A stretch of 8,778 nucleotides of DNA from Methanosphaera sp. rholeuAM130 (GCA_003266065.1 MUZY01000048.1:1-8778); one strand, 5' to 3'. Shown: positions 1 through 7,419, counted from the stretch's first letter. Notes: generated from the sequence alone by a model not told the origin. Numbers and translations are program-made.

Positions 1-1765
1 CTTCCTGTCCTTTAGGCATCATTTTCTGAACTTCCACTCCGTCAGGTACAACATCAGGATGTGCTTCTTTTGCCCTTTGGATGATTTCCTCAAATGTTTG
101 TTCGACTTCTTCCTTGGAGTTGATGTTTACCTGTACTCCACCGATATCTGTTTTGTGTAATATCTTATCTGATGCAATCTTTAACACTACCGGATATTGC
201 ATTTCTTCGGCTGCATCTCCTGCTTCTTCTTTTGTGGTTGCAAGCACTATAGGTGCTGCTGATATTCCGTATGCCTTTGCTACCTGATATGCTTCAGATC
301 CTATTAATGCATCTTTACCGCTGGCTTTTACGGATTCGATGATTTTGGCTGCCTCTTCCTTGTTTATGCCAGGTAGATTGTCAACTGCTGATTCTTTTGA
401 TTTTTGTTTTATTTCTGTGAATGAAGCCATTCCTTTAAGGGCCGTTACTGCCGTTTCAGGGAATACGAATGTTGGAATATTATGTTCACGTAATACAAGA
501 TTTTCTTCCACAAATGTAGGTCCACCCATGTTTACTACCATGATTGGCTTATCGAATCTGTTTTTGGCATCAACTATTGCTTCTCCTACTTCTTTAGGTT
601 TGTAGGATGCCGTTGGACATGCCATGATAATTGCACTGTCAATGTAATCTTCTGCCAGTACTATATCCAATGTTTTTTCATATGCTTCAGGTGAAGCATC
701 ACCCAATACGTCTATAGGGTTATGAACACTACCTTCTTCCGGAATTACTTCTCTCAATTTAGCCATGGTTTCTTCTGAAAGTTCGGCTAATTGAAGTCCT
801 TCATCTTCTATTTTATCAGCGGTCAGTACTCCTCCACCACCGGCGTTGGTAATTACTGCAATGTTTTTACCTTTTGGCAAATCCGTTTTTGAGAATGCAG
901 TTCCAAGGTCAAACAATTCCTGCATTGATTTTGCTCTCATTACACCACAGTTTTCGAATGCTGCATCAAATGCAAAGTCGTTTCCTGCCAATGCTCCCGT
1001 GTGTGATGATACGGCTTTAGCTCCTGCCTGTGAAGAACCTGATTTGATTAGTATTACAGGTTTTTTCTGTGTAACTTTTTTCATTACTTCTATGAATCTT
1101 TCCCCTTCGCTGATTCCTTCAAGATATCCTAAAATTACATCAGTCTTGTCATCATCCGCTAATTGTTCGATAACATCTATTTCTGATATGTCTGCCTTAT
1201 TTCCCAGACTTACTACTTTACTGAATCCTATTCCTTCCGATACACTCCAATCAATAATTGCAACGGTCATTGCACCACTTTGTGATACAAATGCAATATT
1301 TCCCGGCTCCGGCATAATTTGTGCGAATGATGCGTTGAGCGGTGTGTGTATATCTAAACTTCCAAGACAGTTAGGTCCCTGGATGTTCATATCGTATTTT
1401 TTGGCAATTGCAGATAATTCTTTTTCAAGTTCTACTCCTTCTCCACCTACTTCTTTGAATCCTGCAGTTAATACTATAACGTTTTTAATTCCTCTCTGTC
1501 CACATTCTTCAAGTGAAGCATTGGTAAAGCGTGAAGGTATTGCAACTACTGCTAAATCACAATCTCCTTCAATGTCCAATACTGTTTTGTATGCTTTTAA
1601 TCCTAATATCTCTTCTTCTCCTTTGATATTTATAGGATATATTTCACCTTGATAACCACAGGTTTTCAAGTTATCTGTAACTATGTAACCTAGTTTTCCT
1701 TTCTGATTTGATGCGCCTATTACAGCTACACCTCTTGGATTGAATAATCCTGTGAGATCTTTCAT
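1..1765 (-). CDS. ADP-forming acetate/acyl-CoA ligase, fused alpha-beta subunits (3' end outside the window)
   Basis: Cytosolic enzyme of the NDP-forming acyl-CoA synthetase family, which interconverts acetyl-CoA (or another acyl-CoA) + ADP + Pi with the acid + ATP + CoA. The frame is open to the window edge; 588 codons are visible and family members are about 700 residues, so roughly the last 110 are missing. Residues 1-130 form a CoA-binding Rossmann domain (GASNQKGKLG at 17-26), followed by succinyl-CoA-ligase-like domains (SQSGA at 161-165). SSHTGALAG at 253-261 carries His255, the expected phospho-histidine. From about 460 an ATP-grasp domain begins, with HKTDIGGV at 537-544; this His matches the second phospho-His proposed for the beta subunit. 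In many archaea the alpha and beta parts are separate genes; here they are one chain. ATG at 1765 is preferred over the in-frame ATG at 1771 because GGAG (1777-1774) lies 8 nt from the former and only 2 nt from the latter. The acyl substrate and the physiological direction cannot be read from the sequence. Confidence 0.93.
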   Translation of the reverse strand, partial: MKDLTGLFNPRGVAVIGASNQKGKLGYIVTDNLKTCGYQGEIYPINIKGEEEILGLKAYKTVLDIEGDCDLAVVAIPSRFTNASLEECGQRGIKNVIVLTAGFKEVGGEGVELEKELSAIAKKYDMNIQGPNCLGSLDIHTPLNASFAQIMPEPGNIAFVSQSGAMTVAIIDWSVSEGIGFSKVVSLGNKADISEIDVIEQLADDDKTDVILGYLEGISEGERFIEVMKKVTQKKPVILIKSGSSQAGAKAVSSHTGALAGNDFAFDAAFENCGVMRAKSMQELFDLGTAFSKTDLPKGKNIAVITNAGGGGVLTADKIEDEGLQLAELSEETMAKLREVIPEEGSVHNPIDVLGDASPEAYEKTLDIVLAEDYIDSAIIMACPTASYKPKEVGEAIVDAKNRFDKPIMVVNMGGPTFVEENLVLREHNIPTFVFPETAVTALKGMASFTEIKQKSKESAVDNLPGINKEEAAKIIESVKASGKDALIGSEAYQVAKAYGISAAPIVLATTKEEAGDAAEEMQYPVVLKIASDKILHKTDIGGVQVNINSKEEVEQTFEEIIQRAKEAHPDVVPDGVEVQKMMPKGQE

Positions 1766-1864
1766 AAACATTTCTCCAAATTAGTTATTTTTTCATATAG
1801 CATAAAACAAACTCAAAAAGTATTTTGTTTTCTCTTATGTATGAAAATTCATGATTAATCTTAG

Positions 1865-1876
1865 TGATAATTATCA
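1865..1876. promoter_or_regulatory. 12-bp perfect palindrome, candidate operator upstream of the acyl-CoA ligase gene
   Basis: TGATAATTATCA is a perfect dyad about 100 nt upstream of the ligase start. A TATA-like run (TATATATA) lies at about 1908-1917 and, read on the minus strand, would place a transcription start near 1885, just upstream of the dyad, where a repressor could act. A second possible TATA (near 1795-1805) closer to the gene would give a short leader and leave the dyad upstream of the promoter. The shape resembles half of a metal-regulator (Fur/DtxR-like) box, but AT-rich DNA produces such dyads by chance. Confidence 0.3.
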
Positions 1877-1936
1877 TGTATTATATGGTTATATTTTTGT
1901 CAGTATAGATATATATAGTTATTTAAAAAAATGAAG

Positions 1937-1954
1937 TAAAAAATATATTTTTTA
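1937..1954. repeat. 18-bp perfect AT palindrome
   Basis: The segment reads TAAAAAA-TATA-TTTTTTA and is identical on both strands. It lies between the T-runs behind tex and the promoter region of the acyl-CoA ligase gene. It could be a TATA element, a U-tract contribution to tex termination, or simply low-complexity DNA. No flanking bases extend the symmetry. Confidence 0.45.
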
Positions 1955-1964
1955 AAAATAATAT

Positions 1965-1982
1965 AAAAAAAGAATAAAAAAA
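1965..1982 (-). terminator. U-tract terminator behind tex
   Basis: On the minus strand, 8 nt after the tex stop codon, there are two runs of seven T separated by four bases (complement of A-runs at 1976-1982 and 1965-1971). There is no GC-rich stem. Oligo-T tracts without a hairpin are the normal archaeal intrinsic termination signal. Confidence 0.55.
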
Positions 1983-1990
1983 TGAAAATA

Positions 1991-4153
1991 TTATAATTTC
2001 ATACTTAAGCTGATTCTATTTTTTTCATAATCTACTGATAAAACTTTAACAGTGACTATATCCCCAACGCTTACAACATCCAACGGGTGCTTTACAAATT
2101 GCGTACTTGACAACTCAGAGATATGTATTAGTGCATCCTGATGTACGCCTATATCCACAAATGCTCCGAAGTCCACTACATTGCGTACAACACCCTCCAG
2201 TATCATATCCTCCTTAACGTCGCTAATGTCCAATATGTCCGATTTCAATTGAGGAGCGTTCAATTCGTCTCTTGGATCACGACCCGGTTTTTTAAGTTCA
2301 TCGATGATATCCCTTAACGTCCATTCGCCGACATTTAATTGTTGTGCTAGCGATTCAAGATCATCTACCTTTATATCCACACCGCCATTTTTAACATCCC
2401 TTAAATCATAACCGTAAATTGTCAGTAATGCCAATGCGATGTCATATGACTCGGGATGTACACATGTACTGTCAAGTATATTCTTAGGAGTGTATATTCT
2501 CATAAAACCGGCACATTGTTCAAATGTCTTCGCACCCAATCCCGGCACTTTCAAGAGTTGGTTCCTGTCAACAAAAGAACCGTTCTCTTCCCTGTATTTG
2601 ACGATGTTTTTTGCTATCCTTGGCGATATTCCTGCTACATGTTCCATCAATGCACTGCTGGCAGTGTTTAAGTCTATTCCCACATTATTTACGCTTCTTT
2701 CTACCACACCATCCAATGACTCCGAGAGCTTTTTGGGATTCATGTCATGCTGGTACTGACCTACACCGATTGATTTGGGATCAATCTTGACAAGTTCGGC
2801 CAACGGATCCTGCAGTCTTCTTGCAATGGATATTGCACCCCTTTGTGTAACGTCATACTCGGGAAACTCCTGGCTTGCATAATCGCTAGCCGAATATACC
2901 GATGCACCGGCTTCATTTACAATTGCATACTCGACATTCGTACCCTCTATGATTTTTGCTATAACCTTTTCTGATTCACGTGAGGCCGTACCGTTGCCTA
3001 GTGCTATCAAATCAATATCATATTTGTCTATCAGGTTCCTGACTATTTCTATTGACTCGACAACCTTTTTCTGTGGTTCTGTTGGATATATCACATCTGT
3101 ATCCAATACCTTTCCATATTCATCCACCACTGCCAGTTTACAACCTGTCCTGAATGCCGGATCCCATCCCAACACCCTTTTATTTACTATCGGTGCCTGC
3201 ATCAAGAGCTGTTCTAGATTTTTCTTGAAAACCCTGATTGACTTATCTTCAGCCACGTTGGTCAGGATTGTTCTGATTTCCCTTTCTATTGCCGGTGCTA
3301 TGAGTCTTTTATATGAATCCTTTATGGCCTCCCTGATGAAGCCTGTCGTATACCTGTTTGTCTCCAATTTATTTGGATTGTCGGAGTAGTTGATTAGTAT
3401 TTCATCTTCCAAAAAGAATTGGATGTTTTTTATCGGCGCCTCTATTTTAACCTTTAATATCCCTTCCTTTTCTCCACGATTAATTGCTAGAATTCTGTGT
3501 TGGACTATGTCGGATATACTTTCATGGTAATTATAGTACATGTCATATTCTGAGGAAGTTTCCTTATCCTTTGCCTCTATTGAAAACATTCCTCTTTTAA
3601 TGGTAATGTCTCTTATGAATCGTCTAAAATATGCTTTATCGGATATCATATCCGCTATGATATCATTGGCTCCTTGTTTTGCTTCTTCTATTGATGTAAC
3701 TTCATCAGTCAAGTATTTTTTTGCTTCTTTATCTATAGAATGTGTTAACTGCTGGTCATAAATGCTTATTGCCAAGGGTTCAAGACCTTTATCCCTTGCC
3801 TTGGTAGCTCTTGTCTGTTTTTTCTGTTTAAATGGACGATATAAATCTTCCAATTCAACCAATGTTAGTGTGTTATTTATCTCTTCTTCCAATTGTGCCG
3901 TGAGCTTTCCTTGTTTTTCAATGTTGTTTAGAATTTGTCGTTTTCTTTCCTCCAATTTTATCAGGTAATTAAGACGCTGTGATAGTTGCCTTAACGTATC
4001 ATCATCCAATCCGCCGGTTGCTTCCTTTCTATACCTGGCAATAAATGGAATGGTATTGTCATCATTTATCAAGGATATGGCCGCTTGAGCTTGCCATGAT
4101 TTAATATCAAGTTCATTGGCTATTGTTCGTTCTATGCTTAACATTCGTGTCAC
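1991..4153 (-). CDS. tex: Tex-family transcription accessory / S1 RNA-binding protein
   Basis: Full-length Tex-like protein of 720 residues (family about 720-780), expected to bind nucleic acid in the cytoplasm. The N-terminal helical region carries two Tex signatures, IPFIARYRKE at 35-44 and LEDLYRPFKQKKQTRATKAR at 101-120. A YqgF/RuvC-like domain covers about 325-450 (LGWDPAFRTGCKLAVVD at 328-344, ALGNGTASRE at 384-393, VNEAGASVYSAS at 412-423). A helix-hairpin-helix pair lies at about 493-550 (VAGISPRIAKNIV, VPGLGAKTF) and a C-terminal S1 domain at about 648-720 (VVDFGAFVDIG, DALIHISELS). In bacteria Tex affects transcription and virulence-gene expression; its archaeal role is not established. 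The frame opens with GTG at 4153; an in-frame ATG at 4144 (three codons in) is equally or more plausible, since GTGA at 4153-4150 could then act as a weak ribosome binding site 5 nt away. The gene has its own upstream region and terminator, so it is probably monocistronic. Confidence 0.93.
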   Translation of the reverse strand: MTRMLSIERTIANELDIKSWQAQAAISLINDDNTIPFIARYRKEATGGLDDDTLRQLSQRLNYLIKLEERKRQILNNIEKQGKLTAQLEEEINNTLTLVELEDLYRPFKQKKQTRATKARDKGLEPLAISIYDQQLTHSIDKEAKKYLTDEVTSIEEAKQGANDIIADMISDKAYFRRFIRDITIKRGMFSIEAKDKETSSEYDMYYNYHESISDIVQHRILAINRGEKEGILKVKIEAPIKNIQFFLEDEILINYSDNPNKLETNRYTTGFIREAIKDSYKRLIAPAIEREIRTILTNVAEDKSIRVFKKNLEQLLMQAPIVNKRVLGWDPAFRTGCKLAVVDEYGKVLDTDVIYPTEPQKKVVESIEIVRNLIDKYDIDLIALGNGTASRESEKVIAKIIEGTNVEYAIVNEAGASVYSASDYASQEFPEYDVTQRGAISIARRLQDPLAELVKIDPKSIGVGQYQHDMNPKKLSESLDGVVERSVNNVGIDLNTASSALMEHVAGISPRIAKNIVKYREENGSFVDRNQLLKVPGLGAKTFEQCAGFMRIYTPKNILDSTCVHPESYDIALALLTIYGYDLRDVKNGGVDIKVDDLESLAQQLNVGEWTLRDIIDELKKPGRDPRDELNAPQLKSDILDISDVKEDMILEGVVRNVVDFGAFVDIGVHQDALIHISELSSTQFVKHPLDVVSVGDIVTVKVLSVDYEKNRISLSMKL

Positions 4154-4165
4154 TTTAATGTAAAT

Positions 4166-4192
4166 TTTTAATTATGATTATTTTAATTATGA
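4166..4192. repeat. 12-bp tandem direct repeat upstream of tex
   Basis: TTTTAATTATGA occurs at 4166-4177 and again, without mismatch, at 4181-4192, separated by 3 nt (15-bp period). The pair starts about 13 nt upstream of the tex start and abuts a TATA-like element, so it would cover the probable transcription start. It may be a regulator binding site or chance repetition in AT-rich DNA. Confidence 0.55.
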
Positions 4193-4199
4193 AATATAG
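4193..4199 (-). promoter_or_regulatory. Candidate TATA box for tex
   Basis: Read on the minus strand, CTATATT preceded by TTTTAA resembles an archaeal BRE/TATA element. A start about 25 nt downstream would fall near 4170 and give a leader of about 15-25 nt. Similar AT strings are common here, so this is only a candidate. Confidence 0.25.
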
Positions 4200-4304
4200 T
4201 TAAAATTAAGTTATAATACTAATAGTTATGTTAATATTACTTAAAAATGATTTGCATTGAAAAATTTCTGACCGAATTGTTTTAGATTCTATCTGAAATC
4301 CGTT

Positions 4305-4374
4305 AAAAAAAGAGGTGGAGCTAATCCAGAATATCTGGATTGATATTTTATAGTTCTACCTGGAATTGAACTAT
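4305..4374 (-). terminator. Double hairpin plus T-run behind capA
   Basis: Immediately at the capA stop codon two inverted repeats occur in series. ATAGTTC (4350-4356) pairs with GAACTAT (4368-4374) around an 11-nt loop and includes the stop codon. AATCCAG (4323-4329) pairs with CTGGATT (4335-4341) around AATAT. On the minus strand they are followed, 11 nt later, by seven T (4311-4305). The order of capA end, stems and T-run fits a terminator or a 3'-end stabilising structure for capA mRNA. Archaeal terminators rarely need a stem, so the hairpins may have another role. Confidence 0.45.
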
Positions 4375-5504
4375 GAATTCTTAGAATTTGTTTCATTGCC
4401 CAATGTATAATGTATTACACCATGACCGTCATCGGTAATCTGCATCTGTTCGCATTGAGGATTCAATTCGTTAAGTAAACTATTTGCACCGTCTGAATCC
4501 ATTAGTTGAGGTAAGTATCCACTGATATATACCGGATATAACGTAGCAGTTACGTTGCTTTTTTCAAGGTTAAACTTAACTATATATGCTACATGAGTAT
4601 CGGACCTGGCCTGATCAAATATGAAATTACCCAAATTATAGTAGATAGGCTTGTCCTTATAAAGTTCAACACCCTGGGTAACATGTGCATGGGAACCCAC
4701 CACTGCATCTGCTCCGGCATCAATTGCCTTATGCGAGATGTTTATCTGCATCTGATTAGGGCTTCTTGAATATTCATTTCCATAATGCATATACACCAAT
4801 ACAAAGTCGGATCCATTTTCCTTAGCTTCTTGGATTTGTTTAGGTGAAGTTTCATCATCCCATGCGGAATAACCTGGATTATCACCGGCTATAGGCATTA
4901 CCTCCTGTGAATATTCCTGGAAGTTATCACTATCCATATAATTGAAAATGGTTACTTTATAACCGTTTTGTTCAATGACTGCAGGTTTTGATGCTTCATC
5001 CTTATTTTCACCAACCCCAATATGAATAATGCCGTTGGCGTCCAAGTTTTTAATGGAATCCCTCATACCCTCAACACCATAATCAAAGAGATGATTATTG
5101 GCATTGGCTGATATGACAGTACCGTTAGTACCATTGATTAATGGAATATATTCAGGATTTGCCTTTAACGGAACATCACCCTTTACCGCATTTGATGAGG
5201 TTGTAAATGGATTTTCAGTATTTACCAACAATATATCACAATTGGAGGTCACATTAGAGACATACTTGTATGGACTGTCCTCCAATGATAAAACGGCAGG
5301 CGTATTTCTACCGAACATTTCATCACCGGTTACCACTATCGATAAATTTGTTCTGTTGTCCTGCATCGTTAATGATTCCAGTTGGCTAGTATCTCCATAT
5401 AACGCATGAAGATATGGACTATCCAATGCAAACAGCAATATGCCCAACAACAGTACAAGCAAAAGCAATATTATTAATTTATTTTTAAGTTTCAAATATA
5501 CCAC
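4371..5504 (-). CDS. CapA-like (PGA_cap) metallophosphatase-fold protein, membrane-anchored
   Basis: The 377-residue protein belongs to the CapA/PgsA family, a branch of the calcineurin-like phosphoesterase fold associated with poly-gamma-glutamate or other envelope polymers. The N-terminus is basic (KLKNK) followed by a single hydrophobic segment at about 10-26, predicting a signal anchor with the domain outside the cell. Family motifs appear in order: GDEMFGR at 60-66, NTENP at 95-99, ANNHLFDYG at 135-143, MHYGNEY at 239-245, and GSHAHVTQGVE (270-280) with YYNLGNFIFDQ (288-298). D61, H138, H240, H272 and H274 are the likely metal or active-site positions. No CapB or CapC is nearby, so polymer synthesis cannot be assumed. 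Nine N-X-S/T sequons are present, consistent with surface exposure. Start is GTG at 5504: an in-frame stop (TGA at 5513-5511) lies just upstream, the overlapping ATG at 5506 is out of frame and soon stops, and TTG at 5495 is the only near alternative. No Shine-Dalgarno sequence precedes the GTG. Confidence 0.9.
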   Translation of the reverse strand: MVYLKLKNKLIILLLLVLLLGILLFALDSPYLHALYGDTSQLESLTMQDNRTNLSIVVTGDEMFGRNTPAVLSLEDSPYKYVSNVTSNCDILLVNTENPFTTSSNAVKGDVPLKANPEYIPLINGTNGTVISANANNHLFDYGVEGMRDSIKNLDANGIIHIGVGENKDEASKPAVIEQNGYKVTIFNYMDSDNFQEYSQEVMPIAGDNPGYSAWDDETSPKQIQEAKENGSDFVLVYMHYGNEYSRSPNQMQINISHKAIDAGADAVVGSHAHVTQGVELYKDKPIYYNLGNFIFDQARSDTHVAYIVKFNLEKSNVTATLYPVYISGYLPQLMDSDGANSLLNELNPQCEQMQITDDGHGVIHYTLGNETNSKNS

Positions 5505-5529
5505 ATCGATTCATTTATTTCCAATTAAT

Positions 5530-5547
5530 TAATATATTTATCCTCCC
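5530..5547 (-). promoter_or_regulatory. Candidate capA promoter (purine-rich element plus TATA)
   Basis: On the minus strand GGGAGGA (5547-5541) is followed by TAAATATATT (5540-5531). A TATA box here would place the transcription start around 5505-5512, at or next to the GTG start codon, and so predicts a leaderless or nearly leaderless capA mRNA. This agrees with the absence of a ribosome binding site at the GTG. GGGAGGA looks like a Shine-Dalgarno sequence but no usable start codon follows it. Confidence 0.3.
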
Positions 5548-5668
5548 ATCAAATAATAATTTTTCCATTGGATAATTCCGGCGTATATTGCCATTACAAA
5601 GACCAATATTCTAAATTATTTTATAGCATTTAAGACATATATTATACTATAATAAAAAAATATTTTAG

Positions 5669-5676
5669 TTATAAAT
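5669..5676 (+). promoter_or_regulatory. Candidate TATA box for the gltX-dapL operon
   Basis: TTATAAAT resembles the archaeal TATA element and would place a start near 5700, leaving a short leader of about 25 nt that includes the strong ribosome binding site. Other AT-rich strings in the 220-bp divergent region (for example near 5637-5650) are possible alternatives. I see no small gene or RNA gene in that region. Confidence 0.25.
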
Positions 5677-5712
5677 TTATTTTTACATTATTAATTTCAA
5701 ATATATATTAAC

Positions 5713-5718
5713 GGGAGG
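5713..5718 (+). promoter_or_regulatory. Strong ribosome binding site of gltX
   Basis: GGGAGG lies 6 nt before the ATG at 5725 and is complementary to the archaeal 16S 3' end. It fixes the gltX start. Confidence 0.85.
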
Positions 5719-5724
5719 CAATCA

Positions 5725-7416
5725 ATGGATATTGAAGAAACTATTTATAAATACGCTTTAACCAATGCTGTTGAGCATCAAAATAAATGTCAGACGGGTT
5801 CTGTTATCGGAATGGTTATGAGCAGACATCCTGATATGAGAAAGGATCCTAAGACCGTTAGTCAACTGGCGGGTAAACTAGTTGCAAAGGTTAATGCAAT
5901 GGGTCCTGAAGAACAGGAAAATGAACTCAACAAGTTGGGTGGCGTTGAAGAACATAAAAAGCAAGAGGAAAAACCTAAAGGATTACCTGAACTTGAAAAT
6001 GCCGAAGGTAAAGATATTACTCTTAGATTTGCACCTAACCCATCAGGACCGTTGCATATAGGTCATGCAAGAGCTGCAATTTTAAACATGTTGTATAAAG
6101 AAAAATATGATGGAAAGCTTATTTTAAGGATTGAAGATACCGATCCCAAACGTGTTGAAGTAGATGCATATGATTTTATACCTGAAGATATAGAATGGCT
6201 GGGCATCGAGGCCGATGAAATATATACCCAAAGTGACAGGCTGGACATATACTATGAATATGCACAAAAGGCCATAGAAATAGGTGCGGCTTATATGTGT
6301 ACCTGTGACGGTGGAGAATTCAAGAAGCTTAAGGATAACTGTGAAGCCTGTCCATGCAGAAATCATACAGTCCAAGAGAATCTTGACTTATGGAACAAAT
6401 TCGATTCCATGAAAGAGGGTGAAGCGGTTCTACGTATAAAAACAGATATCAATCATAAAAATCCTGCTATTCGTGACTGGGTTGCCATGAGAATCGTCGA
6501 TTACAAACATCCACGATTAGGCGATAAATACAGAATATATCCAATGATGAATTTCTCCGTTACGGTTGATGATCATTTAATGGGCATGACACATGTCTTA
6601 AGAGGTAAAGATCATCTGGCAAACAGTGAAAAGCAACGCTATCTATATGAACACTTCGGATGGGAAGTACCTGAATTTATCCACTATGGACGTCTTAAGA
6701 TGGATGATGTTCTCTTAAGTACATCAAAGGCAAGAGAAGGAATAGCTGACGGCACATATAGTGGATGGGATGACCCAAGACTGGGAACCATAAGGGCAAT
6801 AGCAAGACGTGGAATTAAAAAAGAAGTTCTATATGAATTGATAGAAGAAATCGGTCCAAAACAGGCCGATGCAACAATCAGCTGGAAAAAGATTTATGGA
6901 CTAAACCGCAACATCATTGAAGAGGATACTAACCGATACTTCTTCATACCAGATGCCGTTAAGGTTGACATTGAAAACTTACCTGATGATTTGAAGGAAG
7001 CAACAATTAAACGTGAATTACACTATAACCAACCGGAAAAGGGATATAGAAAGCTGAATTTCAAAGGCAGCGCATATATACCTAAAGATGATTATGACAT
7101 AGCGGCAAATAAAGACAAATTATTAAGATTGATGGATTTGGTAAATATTGAAGTTAAAGAAGACACTTGTAAATATGACAGCGAATCTCTAGAGATAGCC
7201 CAAGAAAAAAAGGCCAGAATTATCCAATGGACACCAACAGAAGACAGCATCCGGGCATGTGTTGTAATGCCGGATAACTCGAAAGTAGATGGTTTCATAG
7301 AATCTGATGCCTTAGAATTAAATGTTGATGATATGGTGCAGCTTGAAAGATTTGGATTTGCAAGGGTTGATGAGCTAACAGATGAAAAAATAACCTTTTA
7401 TTATACGCATAACTAG
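5725..7416 (+). CDS. gltX: Glutamyl-tRNA synthetase, archaeal type
   Basis: Class I aminoacyl-tRNA synthetase that attaches glutamate to tRNA-Glu. In archaea the enzyme is normally non-discriminating and also makes Glu-tRNA-Gln for amidation by GatDE. The 563 residues match the archaeal family length. An N-terminal helical extension of about 95 residues, with a charged linker near 65-95, precedes the Rossmann catalytic domain. PNPSGPLHIGHARAAI at 104-119 contains the HIGH motif (111-114), and LLSTSKARE (330-338) is the class I KMSKS equivalent (LSTSK 331-335). LRIEDTDPKR at 134-143 and LRGKDHLANS at 292-301 are further active-site signatures. A cysteine-rich insert at 192-211 (C192, C194, C206, C209, C211) could bind zinc. 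The C-terminal part from about 400 is the beta-barrel anticodon-binding region shared with archaeal GluRS and GlnRS rather than the bacterial alpha-helical type. The start is set by GGGAGG 6 nt upstream. It is the first gene of an operon with dapL and is divergent from capA. Confidence 0.97.
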   Translation: MDIEETIYKYALTNAVEHQNKCQTGSVIGMVMSRHPDMRKDPKTVSQLAGKLVAKVNAMGPEEQENELNKLGGVEEHKKQEEKPKGLPELENAEGKDITLRFAPNPSGPLHIGHARAAILNMLYKEKYDGKLILRIEDTDPKRVEVDAYDFIPEDIEWLGIEADEIYTQSDRLDIYYEYAQKAIEIGAAYMCTCDGGEFKKLKDNCEACPCRNHTVQENLDLWNKFDSMKEGEAVLRIKTDINHKNPAIRDWVAMRIVDYKHPRLGDKYRIYPMMNFSVTVDDHLMGMTHVLRGKDHLANSEKQRYLYEHFGWEVPEFIHYGRLKMDDVLLSTSKAREGIADGTYSGWDDPRLGTIRAIARRGIKKEVLYELIEEIGPKQADATISWKKIYGLNRNIIEEDTNRYFFIPDAVKVDIENLPDDLKEATIKRELHYNQPEKGYRKLNFKGSAYIPKDDYDIAANKDKLLRLMDLVNIEVKEDTCKYDSESLEIAQEKKARIIQWTPTEDSIRACVVMPDNSKVDGFIESDALELNVDDMVQLERFGFARVDELTDEKITFYYTHN

Positions 7417-7419
7417 AAT

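Noticed and set aside
846..1652. Long plus-strand open frame of 268 codons
   Set aside because: It is antisense to the acyl-CoA ligase, whose minus-strand translation has full family motifs. The plus-strand product is Ser/Pro/Ile-rich with no recognisable domain.
2439..3389. Several plus-strand open frames opposite tex
   Set aside because: They are shadows of the tex coding strand with no ribosome binding site or domain.
4304..4320. Shine-Dalgarno-like GAGGTGGAG on the plus strand
   Set aside because: No start codon follows at a usable distance, and the nearby frames stop quickly. It is better explained as part of the 3' structure behind capA.
5505..5724. Possible small RNA or small ORF in the capA-gltX divergent region
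   Set aside because: No tRNA fold, no start codon with a ribosome binding site and no convincing structured element was found; the region is explained by two divergent promoters.
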